Positions 27,122 through 36,328 of a stretch of 64,000 nucleotides of DNA are shown one piece after another. The stretch lies in the NCBI RefSeq assembly GCF_900188415.1, contig NZ_FZNV01000002.1, positions 353,339 to 417,338 of the forward strand. Direction: 5' to 3'. The translations under genes were made by a program, and so were the position numbers. Origin of the DNA: Maribacter sedimenticola. GTDB taxonomy: Bacteria > Bacteroidota > Bacteroidia > Flavobacteriales > Flavobacteriaceae. Position 1 is the first letter of the stretch. Every line of letters starts with the position of its first letter. The notes beneath the pieces were generated by a model. The model saw nothing but the letters and a program-made list of their open reading frames with translations, made no database searches and was not told the DNA's origin.

Positions 27122-28924
27122 ATGGATAATTTAGACTACGGAATAATAGGAAATTGTAGAAGTGCAGCATTAATATCAAAAACAGGAAGCATAGATTGGT
27201 GTTGTTTGCCAGAATTTGACAGTCCATCTGTGTTTGCAAAATTACTGGATGAGGAAATAGGGGGTAGTTTTGAAATACATGTTGATGATAGTTATAAAAT
27301 TACCCAGAAATATGAACCATATACCAATATATTGATCACTTCCTTTAAATCTGGGGAACATCATTTTGAGATCCATGATTTTATGCCAAGGTATAGGAAG
27401 GAAGGTAACGCATATCATGCTCCGCCAGAATTGATTCGCTATTTTAAATACGTATCCGGTACACCCAAATTCTCGGTACTATATGATCCAAAGCTTGAAT
27501 ATGCTATAGGAACAACGGAATCCTTTATAAAAAAGGATTTTGTGGCCAGTTTAACCCATGATGTAAAGTTTGATACCATATTTCTATATTCATCCTTTGC
27601 TAAAGAACGTATTGTAAATTCTGAGCAAATAGAACTTACTGAGGATGGATATATATTAATAGGCTATAATGAAAAACTGTTGTTGCCTACTACGGAACGT
27701 GCTTATTTAGATTTACAAAATACAAGGGTCTATTGGTTGAATTGGTCCAATTTAACGCCAACCTATAAAAAATTCAACGAGGAAATTTCACGAAGTGCCC
27801 TCACGTTAAAGTTATTGAGTTATGATAAGACCGGTGCCGTACTGGCTGCGGCAACAACCTCCTTGCCAGAAACCATAGGTGAGGTTAGGAATTGGGATTA
27901 TCGTTTTTGTTGGATCCGTGATGCATCTATGGTAATCAAGGTAGTATCTGAACTTGGCCATAAAAATGTGGCAAGACGCTACTTGCAGTTTATTATTGAT
28001 TTAATCCCGGATAAGGCAGAAAAACTACAGATAATGTACGGGATTAATAAGGAGAAGAAGTTAACGGAGGAAACATTGGATCACTTGGCCGGTTACAAAG
28101 GTTCCAAACCCGTTAGAGTAGGTAATGCGGCCTATCACCAAAAGCAGAATGATATTTATGGTATTTTAATGGATGTCATATATGAGCAAATGGTAAAGTT
28201 TAGTGTTGATATCGATAACGGGGAGGATCTATGGGCCATTACCAAAGGAATTGTTTGGATCGTTAGTAATAACTGGAAAGATGCGGATAAGGGTATTTGG
28301 GAATTTAGAGCTGAGGACAGACATTTTACATTTTCTAAGGTATTGTGTTGGACCGCATTGGACAGGGCGATCAAAGTAGCGGAAATGCTTGATAAGAAGC
28401 ATAAAATTGAAAAATGGGAGCCAATACGAGCGGAGATATGGAAAGATATCTATGACAACGCGTGGAATGATGAAGTTGGCGCCTACACCCAATCTTACGG
28501 TTCTAAGGAATTGGATGCCTCAGTTTTGTTAATGGAATCCTACGGATGTGTGGATGCCAAAGATGAACGTTACATTAGTACGGTCCATGCCATTGGAAAA
28601 GAGTTAAGTAATGATGGACTATTGTACCGTTACAAAAATGAGGACGATTTTGGACTGCCATCTTCTTCCTTTACCGTATGTACGTTCTGGTATATCAATA
28701 GTTTGTTTAAAATTGGCGAGCGTAAGAAGGCTTTGGAATATTTTGAGCGTTTATTGGGCTATAGCAATCATTTAGGATTATTTAGTGAGGACATAGATTT
28801 CAAGACCAAACGATTGCTCGGTAATTTTCCACAAGCCTATTCACATCTAGCGTTAATAGAATGTGCCATTAACTTTTCAAAGAAAGACAGTGAAGATCAA
28901 ATGGTAGAGTCGTTACGAGATTGA
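27122..28924 (+). CDS. Glycoside hydrolase family 15 protein
   Basis: 600 residues. The N-terminal beta-sandwich begins DNLDYGIIGNCRSAALISKT and includes GSIDWCCLPEFDSPSVFA, typical of bacterial GH15. The (alpha/alpha)6 barrel has RNWDYRFCWIRDAS, QKQNDIYG, the catalytic acid Glu in DKGIWEFR (near residue 393) and the base Glu in LFSEDIDF before GNFPQAYSH (near 555). Known activities are glucoamylase, dextran glucosidase and, in some actinobacteria and archaea, trehalase. The divergent trehalose gene makes a trehalase role attractive but unproven. No signal peptide, so cytoplasmic. Its stop directly abuts the convergent decarboxylase stop. Confidence 0.93.
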   Translation: MDNLDYGIIGNCRSAALISKTGSIDWCCLPEFDSPSVFAKLLDEEIGGSFEIHVDDSYKITQKYEPYTNILITSFKSGEHHFEIHDFMPRYRKEGNAYHAPPELIRYFKYVSGTPKFSVLYDPKLEYAIGTTESFIKKDFVASLTHDVKFDTIFLYSSFAKERIVNSEQIELTEDGYILIGYNEKLLLPTTERAYLDLQNTRVYWLNWSNLTPTYKKFNEEISRSALTLKLLSYDKTGAVLAAATTSLPETIGEVRNWDYRFCWIRDASMVIKVVSELGHKNVARRYLQFIIDLIPDKAEKLQIMYGINKEKKLTEETLDHLAGYKGSKPVRVGNAAYHQKQNDIYGILMDVIYEQMVKFSVDIDNGEDLWAITKGIVWIVSNNWKDADKGIWEFRAEDRHFTFSKVLCWTALDRAIKVAEMLDKKHKIEKWEPIRAEIWKDIYDNAWNDEVGAYTQSYGSKELDASVLLMESYGCVDAKDERYISTVHAIGKELSNDGLLYRYKNEDDFGLPSSSFTVCTFWYINSLFKIGERKKALEYFERLLGYSNHLGLFSEDIDFKTKRLLGNFPQAYSHLALIECAINFSKKDSEDQMVESLRD

Positions 28925-30346
28925 TTATAATACGAATCTTTTTATTTTTTGTAAGAGATTCTTAAAGTGGGCAATGTTCGTAAACGGATTCATTACGGTA
29001 ATCCTCATATAGAATTTTTGCCTCAATTTGGTTTGTACAATATAAAATTCGCCATCTTCTAACAAAGATTGGCGAATTTTTGCATTTAGCGCATTCTCAC
29101 GTTCTAAGGTCAAAGATGGGGAACAATATCTAAAGCAAACAATGTTGGACATTGGGGTTATGGCAACTTCAAAATTGGGCTCATCTTCAATAAGGTCCGC
29201 AAACAGTTTTCCCATATCATATAATTGGGTTACGTAAGCGTCAAAAACTTCTTCACCATAAAATTTTAGTAGCGTATACCAATGGATGGCCATCATATTC
29301 TTTGTACACTCAAAGGTACGTTTGCCAGAATTATACCAATCTTCATGTTCCGAGTCTGACAATAAATAGTCTGCTTTTTGGCTAAACGTGGCCTTGGCAT
29401 TGACTTCATCCTTAAAAAGGAGAGCAGTCGTCAATGCGGGCATCATCATCATCTTATGTCCATCTATCACCACACTATCCGCATGTTCTATTCCTTTTAA
29501 GGTATGCCTGTATTTTTCTGAAAATATCCCTGCACCTCCATGGGCACCGTCCACATGAAACCATATATTCATTTTTTGGGCAAATGCGGCAATCTTTGAT
29601 AAGTCATCAAAAATTCCGGTTGCCGTAGATGGTGCGCTACCAACTATTGCAAATATTTCAATGCCTTTTGCCTTAGCTTCTTCATATTTTGCAAGTAACA
29701 CGTCTGTATTCATTGCAAAATTATCGGTTACGGGAATTTTAACGATACCTTGCGCACCCAAGCCCATAATACGCGCAGCACGATCAACACAATAATGAGC
29801 TTCTTCACTAACCATAATACCTAGTTGGTTCACCATACCCTTGTTCCATATATCTGCTTGGGTAATGGCCTTGCGGGCACTCAACAAAGCGGTTAGGTTG
29901 GCTAGGGTTCCGCCAGAAGTAAGGAACCCGGCAGAGTGGGGGCCATATCCTATCTTTTCGCATAGTTTTTCAGTTATTATGCGTTCTATGGCATTTGACG
30001 CCATACCCATTTCATAAACTGCTGTTCCGTTGTTCAATAACGAGCTTATCAATCCAGAAAGAGCGGTTATAGGAGCAGGAGGGGCAACCTGATGGCCCAT
30101 ATAATGGGGATGGTGGATATAAGTGGTATGTTTTGTTATTTCCTTGAATATATCCGCTTTGTCCCCATGGTGCAAAAACTCTTTCCAGAATTGTAGCTCG
30201 TTCTCAGGAGTATTCCATGGTATCGCCGTACTGGATAATTGAAAAAGCTTGTTCTCCAGGTGTTCGGTTAATTGGTCAATAAGTGAATGGCCAATGGAAT
30301 TAAATTCAGATGGACTATATACTTGTTTGAGTAGTTCCTTGTGCAT
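28925..30346 (-). CDS. PLP-dependent group II decarboxylase-like protein
   Basis: 473 residues, fold type I. The cofactor lysine is in VIDGHKMMMMP; His stacking on PLP is in EEAHYCVDRAAR; VDGAHGG and SGGTLANLTALLSARKA are characteristic of the group II family that includes aromatic L-amino acid, glutamate and 2,4-diaminobutyrate decarboxylases. The N-terminal YIHHPHYMGHQVAPP motif fits this family. The substrate cannot be assigned; the absence of the canonical glutamate-decarboxylase N-terminus argues against GAD. Cytoplasmic. The stop is immediately adjacent to the GH15 stop (no gap), with no hairpin between. Confidence 0.88.
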   Translation of the reverse strand: MHKELLKQVYSPSEFNSIGHSLIDQLTEHLENKLFQLSSTAIPWNTPENELQFWKEFLHHGDKADIFKEITKHTTYIHHPHYMGHQVAPPAPITALSGLISSLLNNGTAVYEMGMASNAIERIITEKLCEKIGYGPHSAGFLTSGGTLANLTALLSARKAITQADIWNKGMVNQLGIMVSEEAHYCVDRAARIMGLGAQGIVKIPVTDNFAMNTDVLLAKYEEAKAKGIEIFAIVGSAPSTATGIFDDLSKIAAFAQKMNIWFHVDGAHGGAGIFSEKYRHTLKGIEHADSVVIDGHKMMMMPALTTALLFKDEVNAKATFSQKADYLLSDSEHEDWYNSGKRTFECTKNMMAIHWYTLLKFYGEEVFDAYVTQLYDMGKLFADLIEDEPNFEVAITPMSNIVCFRYCSPSLTLERENALNAKIRQSLLEDGEFYIVQTKLRQKFYMRITVMNPFTNIAHFKNLLQKIKRFVL

Positions 30347-30382
30347 TGTTCAAAATTAGCGGTATGTTAGAATTTGAGCAAA

Positions 30383-30409
30383 TAAAAAACCGCCCTTAAA
30401 AGAGCGGTT
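30383..30409 (-). terminator. Rho-independent terminator of the beta-oxidation operon
   Basis: The stem AACCGC at 30388-30393 pairs with GCGGTT at 30404-30409, extended inward by CTT/AAG across single mismatched bases. On the minus strand a T-run (30389 down to 30383) follows. It lies 40 bp past the acyl-CoA dehydrogenase stop and just before the decarboxylase start. Confidence 0.88.
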
Positions 30410-30447
30410 CCTATTCATTTTACCAAACAACAAAAAGGTAATCTGAA

Positions 30448-32259
30448 CTAGTCAAAGGTATACCCATTGTCTGCGGCAACTTTATCGGCAATTTGTGTGC
30501 GTAAAGCTACTACATTAGGGTAGTTCGTATATTTTGTAAAGCGTTTAAGTCCCATTAGCATCATGCGTTGCTCATCACCTTCTGCAAAGGAGATTATAGC
30601 TTCCTTACCTTTATTGATGATTTTTTCAACGGCATTGAAAAGATAAAGTTTGGACATGGCTATTTGCGTAGCCTGTGCTTCTTCACCAAAACGTTTCGCA
30701 TTTTTTTCCGTACGTAATAGGGCAGATTCTGCCATATATACTTCAATAAGGATATCAGATGCCGCCAACATTAATTGTTGGTGCTTTTCCAATTCAGGTC
30801 CGTACTTTTGAACTGCAGATCCAGCTACCATTAAAAACACTTTTTTAAGTCTTTTTAAAATATCTTTTTCTTCAGCAAACAATTCAGAAAAATCAGGAGT
30901 ATCAAAGGAAGGAATTCCCATAAGTTCCTCACCAACGGCAGTTGCAGGTCCTAATAGGTCTACATGACCTTTCATAGCCTTTTTAACAAGCATACCTACA
31001 GCTAACATTCTATTGATTTCATTGGTTCCTTCATAGATACGTGCAATTCTTGCATCTCTCCAAGCAGATTCCATTGGTGTATCTGCACTAAAGCCCATTC
31101 CACCAAAAATCTGAACACCTTCATCAGCGGTATGTTGAACATCTTCGGATACCGCTACCTTTAATATTGAGCACTCAATTGCATATTCCTCCACACCTTT
31201 TAATTCGGCTTCTTGGTGGGTATTACCTTCACTTTCCCTAATAGCAATACGGTCTTCAATATTCTTTGCGGCACGATAGCAGGCAGATTCTCCTACATAG
31301 GCATTGGTGGACATATCTGCCAATTTGGCTTTTATAGCACCAAAGTTAACAATGGGAGTTTTGAATTGGATTCTTTCATTAGCGTAATTTACTGCTTCAT
31401 TGATTACCCTTCTTTGGGCTTCCAAACATGCAGCCGCCAATTTAATACGACCTACATTCAATGCATTCATTGCTATCTTAAAGCCATTTCCTCTTGTTGA
31501 GAGCATATTATCCACAGAAACTTTTGTTTCGTTGAAAAATACCTGACGGGTAGAGGAGGAGTGAATTCCTAATTTCTTTTCTTCATCTCCTAATGATATG
31601 CCATTACTAGGGTCATTTTCAACGATAAATCCTGTAATATTCTTATCATCCTCTATACGGGCAAATACGATAAACAGGTTACAAAAACCAGCATTTGAAA
31701 TCCACATTTTCTGACCGGTTATGCTATACGTTTTCCCATCTTCTGATAACACCGCTTTTGTTTTACCGGAATTTGCATCTGATCCGGCACCTGGTTCAGT
31801 AAGGCAATATGCACCAAACCATTCACCTGAAGCCAATTTAGGTACATATTTTTGCTTCTGCTCTTCTGTACCGTATAACGTTATAGGCATGGTGCCAATA
31901 CCGGTATGCGCTCCAAATGCAGTACTAAAAGAACCTGTAGCGCCAGAAATATAATCACAGACCAACATAGTAGAGACAAAGCCCATTCCCATTCCACCAT
32001 AGGATTCTGGAACGGCAACACTCAATAAGCCCAATTCACCGGCTTTGCGCATAGTTTCTTCCGTATACGCATAATCTTTTTTCTCAAAACGTTCCCAATG
32101 CGCCCACAATTCCCTGTCAACAAATTCCTTGGTGCTATCACGCATCATTCGTTGTTCCTCATTTAAGTCCTCTAGGGTGAAAATATCTTCACAATTGGTT
32201 TCCTTGACGAGAAATTGTCCTCCTCTAAGAATGTCTTTATTTATTGTTTCTGCACTCAT
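30448..32259 (-). CDS. Acyl-CoA dehydrogenase with C-terminal extension
   Basis: 603 residues: N-terminal helical, middle beta and C-terminal helical acyl-CoA dehydrogenase domains, then about 150 extra helical residues as in the VLCAD/ACAD9-like group. Motifs: YCLTEPGAGSDA, the FAD-binding KMWISNAGF segment, QIFGGMGFSADTPMES and the catalytic Glu in RIYEGTNEINRM. Oxidises acyl-CoA to trans-2-enoyl-CoA, the first step of beta-oxidation. Third enzyme gene of the marR-fadN-thiolase operon, but separated from the thiolase by the four-helix-bundle cassette. Cytoplasmic or membrane-associated. Confidence 0.96.
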   Translation of the reverse strand: MSAETINKDILRGGQFLVKETNCEDIFTLEDLNEEQRMMRDSTKEFVDRELWAHWERFEKKDYAYTEETMRKAGELGLLSVAVPESYGGMGMGFVSTMLVCDYISGATGSFSTAFGAHTGIGTMPITLYGTEEQKQKYVPKLASGEWFGAYCLTEPGAGSDANSGKTKAVLSEDGKTYSITGQKMWISNAGFCNLFIVFARIEDDKNITGFIVENDPSNGISLGDEEKKLGIHSSSTRQVFFNETKVSVDNMLSTRGNGFKIAMNALNVGRIKLAAACLEAQRRVINEAVNYANERIQFKTPIVNFGAIKAKLADMSTNAYVGESACYRAAKNIEDRIAIRESEGNTHQEAELKGVEEYAIECSILKVAVSEDVQHTADEGVQIFGGMGFSADTPMESAWRDARIARIYEGTNEINRMLAVGMLVKKAMKGHVDLLGPATAVGEELMGIPSFDTPDFSELFAEEKDILKRLKKVFLMVAGSAVQKYGPELEKHQQLMLAASDILIEVYMAESALLRTEKNAKRFGEEAQATQIAMSKLYLFNAVEKIINKGKEAIISFAEGDEQRMMLMGLKRFTKYTNYPNVVALRTQIADKVAADNGYTFD

Positions 32260-32279
32260 GTTATTAATTGTTTTTAGAA

Positions 32280-32299
32280 ATTAGAATTGAGAGAATAGA
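32280..32299. repeat. Left imperfect inverted repeat bordering the S23 cassette
   Basis: ATTAGAATTGAGAGAATAGA here matches the reverse complement of 32674-32693 (ATTAGAATAAAGAGATAAGA) at 16 of 20 positions. The flanking bases on the outer side (TAGAA next to it) are also partly shared. It lies in the gap between the acyl-CoA dehydrogenase start and the S23 stop. Confidence 0.65.
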
Positions 32300-32307
32300 A
32301 AAGAGAA

Positions 32308-32664
32308 TTATACAAGGCTATTTTGAAACCCCATGGTCATTTTCTGAAATTCTTCAATCTTGTCTTCGAGTAATTTTAATTTAATATCAGTTATATAATT
32401 TCTATGATATGCTATTAGTAGTTGTGTTCCTAGTTCAAAAGATGAACCTAAAGAGATACTTAAAAAATGACTAAACGACTTATCTGTTCTTGCAGATCTC
32501 TCTGCAATATTGCTTGGAATAGAGATAGAACATCTGCTCATTTGTGAGCTCAAATCAAATCTCTCGTGCTTAGGGAAACTTAAGATAGTATCAGATATAT
32601 CATTAGCTATGCTTATCCCTAACTTCCAAATTTTTAAATTTCTATAGTTATGCCTGAAAGCCAT
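32308..32664 (-). CDS. Four-helix-bundle protein, S23/IVS type
   Basis: 118 residues with the family N-terminus (RNYRNLKIWKLG-like; here FRHNYRNLKIWKLGIS), the F-P-K-H-E-R-F-D-L-S-S-Q-M-S-R stretch, the S-I-P-S-N-I-A-E-R-S-A-R motif and an E-L-G-T-Q-L segment. All of these fit the S23 proteins first found encoded by intervening sequences inserted in bacterial 23S rRNA genes. Their function is unknown; a pentameric bundle has been seen. Here the gene sits inside a protein-coding operon, between thiolase and acyl-CoA dehydrogenase, bordered by imperfect inverted repeats on both sides. Base composition is more AT-rich than in the operon. Confidence 0.88.
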   Translation of the reverse strand: MAFRHNYRNLKIWKLGISIANDISDTILSFPKHERFDLSSQMSRCSISIPSNIAERSARTDKSFSHFLSISLGSSFELGTQLLIAYHRNYITDIKLKLLEDKIEEFQKMTMGFQNSLV

Positions 32665-32673
32665 TTATCTTAA

Positions 32674-32693
32674 TCTTATCTCTTTATTCTAAT
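32674..32693. repeat. Right imperfect inverted repeat bordering the S23 cassette
   Basis: TCTTATCTCTTTATTCTAAT is the partner of 32280-32299 (16 of 20 positions when reverse-complemented). The following ATCTAAATTCTA resembles the outward continuation of the left copy. In an operon transcript the two copies would pair into a long stem enclosing the S23 coding sequence. Confidence 0.65.
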
Positions 32694-32709
32694 ATCTAAA
32701 TTCTATCGT

Positions 32710-33900
32710 TTAGTTTAAAAATTCAAAAATACCTGCGGCACCTTGTCCTGTACCCACGCACATTGTTACCATACCGTATTTGCCTTGCATATTACGCTTA
32801 CGCATTTCGTCAAACAATTGAACAGAAAGTTTCGCTCCGGTACATCCTAATGGATGTCCTAAGGCTATTGCTCCACCATTAACATTCACGATATCTTGGT
32901 TTAGGTCAAGCTCACGCATAACGGCCAAGGATTGTGAGGCAAATGCTTCGTTCAATTCAATTAACTCAATGTCGTCTTGTTTTAAACCAGCTTGCTTTAG
33001 TGCCTTTGGAATTGCTTTTACAGGTCCAATACCCATAATACGAGGCTCTACACCAGCAGCGGCATAATTCACCAAACGTGCAATAGGCTCAATATTGAGC
33101 TCTTTGACCATTTCTTCGCTCATGATAAGAACAAAAGCGGCACCATCGCTCATTTGCGAGGAGTTACCGGCTGTTACACTACCACCTGCGGCAAACACAG
33201 GTCTTAAACCGGCCAAAGCTTCTTTGCTGGTACCTTTTCTTGGTCCCTCATCCTTGGAAACGGTATAACTTTTATTTGCTTTTTTGCCATTCTCATCTAC
33301 ATATGTCTGATCTACTTTTATAGGAACAATCTGATCTTGAAAACGATCTTCTGCTTGTGCCTTTAAAGCCTTCATGTGTGAGTTGTAAGCAAATTCATCT
33401 TGATCTTCTCTTGACACTTTGAATTGCTTAGCAACGGCTTCTGCGGTATTACCCATTCCCCAATAATAATCCTCATGGCCAGATTTTACCAAATCATAGT
33501 TTAATTCCGGTTTATTACCTGTCATGGGAACGGAGCTCATACTTTCTGCACCACCTGCTATGATACAATCTGCCATTCCTGACTGAATTTTTGCCGTTGC
33601 AATACCAATCGTTTCAATTCCTGAAGAACAAAAACGATTTACGGTCACACCCGGTACATCCACAATATCCAATCCCATAAGTGATATTAAACGTGCCATG
33701 TTCAAACCTTGTGAACCTTCTGGCATAGCATTGCCCACAATAACATCGTCAATACGTTTTTTATCCAATTGGGGTACTTCACTCATCATATGCTGAATGG
33801 TCTCGGCGGCCAATTCATCAGCTCTTTTAAAACGGAAAACCCCTTTTGGCGCTTTTCCTACTGCCGTTCTATATGCTTTTACTATATATGCTTGTTTCAT
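32710..33900 (-). CDS. Acetyl-CoA C-acyltransferase (thiolase)
   Basis: 396 residues. The catalytic set is complete: nucleophile Cys in NRFCSSGIET (near residue 90), His in GGAIALGHPLGCTGAK, and the second Cys in MCVGTGQGAAGIF. Cleaves 3-ketoacyl-CoA with CoA to acetyl-CoA and a shortened acyl-CoA, the last step of beta-oxidation. The C-terminal GALG/CVGTGQG wording is that of degradative thiolases. It starts 7 bp after the stop of the dehydrogenase/hydratase gene, so it is in the same operon. Cytoplasmic. High confidence in function; a biosynthetic acetoacetyl-CoA thiolase is less likely given the context. Confidence 0.96.
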   Translation of the reverse strand: MKQAYIVKAYRTAVGKAPKGVFRFKRADELAAETIQHMMSEVPQLDKKRIDDVIVGNAMPEGSQGLNMARLISLMGLDIVDVPGVTVNRFCSSGIETIGIATAKIQSGMADCIIAGGAESMSSVPMTGNKPELNYDLVKSGHEDYYWGMGNTAEAVAKQFKVSREDQDEFAYNSHMKALKAQAEDRFQDQIVPIKVDQTYVDENGKKANKSYTVSKDEGPRKGTSKEALAGLRPVFAAGGSVTAGNSSQMSDGAAFVLIMSEEMVKELNIEPIARLVNYAAAGVEPRIMGIGPVKAIPKALKQAGLKQDDIELIELNEAFASQSLAVMRELDLNQDIVNVNGGAIALGHPLGCTGAKLSVQLFDEMRKRNMQGKYGMVTMCVGTGQGAAGIFEFLN

Positions 33901-33907
33901 ATCCTTT

Positions 33908-36313
33908 TTAGTTTCTTAATGGTTTACCTGTTTTTAACATGTGCTGAATTCTTTCCAATGTCTTACGTTCCGTACATAATGACAGGAATGCTTCACGCTC
34001 TAAATCCAAAAGATATTGTTCCGATACGCGTGTTGGTTCAGACAGATCACCACCGGCCATTACGTATGCCAATTTATTTGCAATCTTTTTGTCATGCTCA
34101 CTTATATAGTTACTGTCTTGCATAGAGTCCGTACCTACTAAGAACATACCTAAAGCCTGCTTGCCTAAAACTTTAATATCCTTACGTTTTACAGGTTGGG
34201 TATACCCTGCCTCGGCCATTAATTGAGCATGGGCCTTAGCGGTAGCAATTTGTCGGTCTTTATTCACCACCACAATATCCTTGCCCGATTGTAAAATTCC
34301 TAGATCAAACGCTTCATAGGCAGAAGTGGATACCTTGGCCATACCTATTGTTAAAAAGTATTCTTGAAGTACGTTCAGTTCAACATCGTTTTTATGAAAC
34401 AAATCTTGTGCTCGCAAGGCAAACTCCTTAGAACCGCCACCACCTGGGATTACACCAACTCCAAATTCAACCAAACCTATATAGGTTTCTGCAGCGGCTA
34501 CGACTTTATCTGCATGTAATGACAGCTCACAGCCACCGCCCAAAGTCATACCGTGGGGTGCGGATACTGTGGGTATGGCGGAATAGCGCATGCGCATCAT
34601 GGTATCCTGAAACATTTTTATTGCCATGTTCAATTCATCATACTCTTGCTCAACGGCCATCATAAATATCATACCGATATTAGCACCAACAGAAAAGTTT
34701 GGGGCTTGATTACCAACAACAAGACCTTGAAAATCTTTTTCGGCAAGGTCAATTGCCTTATTAAGTCCGGCAAGAACATCGCCCCCAATCGTATTCATTT
34801 TGGATTGGAATTCTACATTCAAGATTCCGTCTCCTAAATCTTCAACGACTACGCCGCTATTTTTAAATACTTCCTTGGATTTTCTAATATTATCCAAAAT
34901 GATAAACGAATCCTGGCCAGGTATTTTTTCTATCGATTTTTTTGGAATATCATAATAGTAGGTAGCGCCATCCTTAACGGCATAAAAAGAAGTAGTTCCG
35001 GCTGCGAGCATCTCTGTTACCCAAGCAGCAGGTGTTTCCCCTTCCGCTTTCATTATTTCTATTCCCTTCTCTACACCAATGGCATCCCAAATTTGAAAAG
35101 GTCCGTGTTCCCAACCAAACCCAGCTTTCATGGCATCGTCAATCTTATAAAGTTCGTCCGTAATTTCAGGTATTCTATGTGATACATAGGCAAATAGGGC
35201 CGCAAAGTTCTTTCTATAAAACTCACCTGCCTTGTCTTTTCCTGCAACCAATACTTTAAATCTATCAACGACCTTATCTATTGTTTTGGTAAGTTCCAAT
35301 GTGGCAAATTTTGCACTTTTCTTGGAACGGTACTCCATGGTATCCAAATCCAAGGTCAAAATTTCTGTCTTGCCCTTTTCATCTTTGGATTTTTTATAAA
35401 AACCTTGGCCGGTCTTACTACCCAACCACTTGTTCTCCATCATGGTATTGATGAAACCAGGCAGTTTAAAGAGTTCTAACTTTTCATCATCCTTACAGTT
35501 ATCCGCAATTCCGTTGGCTACGTGCACTAAAGTGTCCAGACCAACAACATCTACGGTTCTAAACGTTGCGGATTTTGGACGACCTATTACCGGACCGGTC
35601 AATTTATCTACTTCTTCTACAGTCATGTTCATATCCTTGACCATATGAAAAAGGCTTTGGATACTGAATATGCCTATTCTATTACCTATAAAAGCAGGGG
35701 TATCTTTTGCGATAACCGATGTTTTACCTAGAAATTTTTCTCCATATCCGTTTAAAAATTCCAGTACTTCAGGAGAAGTCTTGGGTCCAGGAATAATTTC
35801 AAACAATTTTAAATATCGTGCGGGATTAAAAAAGTGTGTTCCACAGAAGTGTTTCTGAAAATCCTCACTACGGCCTTCACTCATAAAATGAATAGGAATA
35901 CCCGATGTATTGGATGTAATCAATGTACCTGGAGTCCTATGCTTTTCCAAGTTTTCAAACACCATTTTTTTAATATCAAGTCGTTCAACAACTACTTCAA
36001 TGATCCAGTCAACCTTGGCCACTTTTGCAATATCATCCTCTAAGTTTCCAGTAGATATCCTATCTGCAAATTTTTGATGATAAATAGGGGAGGGCTTAGA
36101 TTTTAGTGCTGCAGCCAATGAATCGTTAACCAATCTATTACGAACAACTTTATCGTTAAGTGTTAAGCCTTTGGCTTTTTCCTTTTCCGTAAGTTCTCTT
36201 GGTACGATATCCAATAGTAATACTTCGACTCCAATATTGGCAAAATGGCAAGCAATGCCACTACCCATTATTCCAGAGCCGATAACTGCTACTTTTTTAA
36301 TATGCTTGTTCAT
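33908..36313 (-). CDS. 3-hydroxyacyl-CoA dehydrogenase/enoyl-CoA hydratase, FadN-like
   Basis: 801 residues. The N-terminal NAD-binding domain has GSGIMGSGIACHFANIGV, FFNPARYLKLFEII and a 3HCDH C-terminal domain with DTPAFIGNRIG. The C-terminal enoyl-CoA hydratase domain (about 500-760) has NFSVGANIGMI, GMTLGGGCELSLHAD (catalytic Glu) and VEFGVGVIPGGGGSKE (second Glu). The domain order dehydrogenase then hydratase is the FadN arrangement, opposite to FadB. Catalyses hydration of enoyl-CoA and NAD-dependent oxidation to 3-ketoacyl-CoA. First enzyme gene after marR (15-bp gap). Cytoplasmic. Confidence 0.95.
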   Translation of the reverse strand: MNKHIKKVAVIGSGIMGSGIACHFANIGVEVLLLDIVPRELTEKEKAKGLTLNDKVVRNRLVNDSLAAALKSKPSPIYHQKFADRISTGNLEDDIAKVAKVDWIIEVVVERLDIKKMVFENLEKHRTPGTLITSNTSGIPIHFMSEGRSEDFQKHFCGTHFFNPARYLKLFEIIPGPKTSPEVLEFLNGYGEKFLGKTSVIAKDTPAFIGNRIGIFSIQSLFHMVKDMNMTVEEVDKLTGPVIGRPKSATFRTVDVVGLDTLVHVANGIADNCKDDEKLELFKLPGFINTMMENKWLGSKTGQGFYKKSKDEKGKTEILTLDLDTMEYRSKKSAKFATLELTKTIDKVVDRFKVLVAGKDKAGEFYRKNFAALFAYVSHRIPEITDELYKIDDAMKAGFGWEHGPFQIWDAIGVEKGIEIMKAEGETPAAWVTEMLAAGTTSFYAVKDGATYYYDIPKKSIEKIPGQDSFIILDNIRKSKEVFKNSGVVVEDLGDGILNVEFQSKMNTIGGDVLAGLNKAIDLAEKDFQGLVVGNQAPNFSVGANIGMIFMMAVEQEYDELNMAIKMFQDTMMRMRYSAIPTVSAPHGMTLGGGCELSLHADKVVAAAETYIGLVEFGVGVIPGGGGSKEFALRAQDLFHKNDVELNVLQEYFLTIGMAKVSTSAYEAFDLGILQSGKDIVVVNKDRQIATAKAHAQLMAEAGYTQPVKRKDIKVLGKQALGMFLVGTDSMQDSNYISEHDKKIANKLAYVMAGGDLSEPTRVSEQYLLDLEREAFLSLCTERKTLERIQHMLKTGKPLRN

Positions 36314-36328
36314 GTAGTTTAATCGGTA

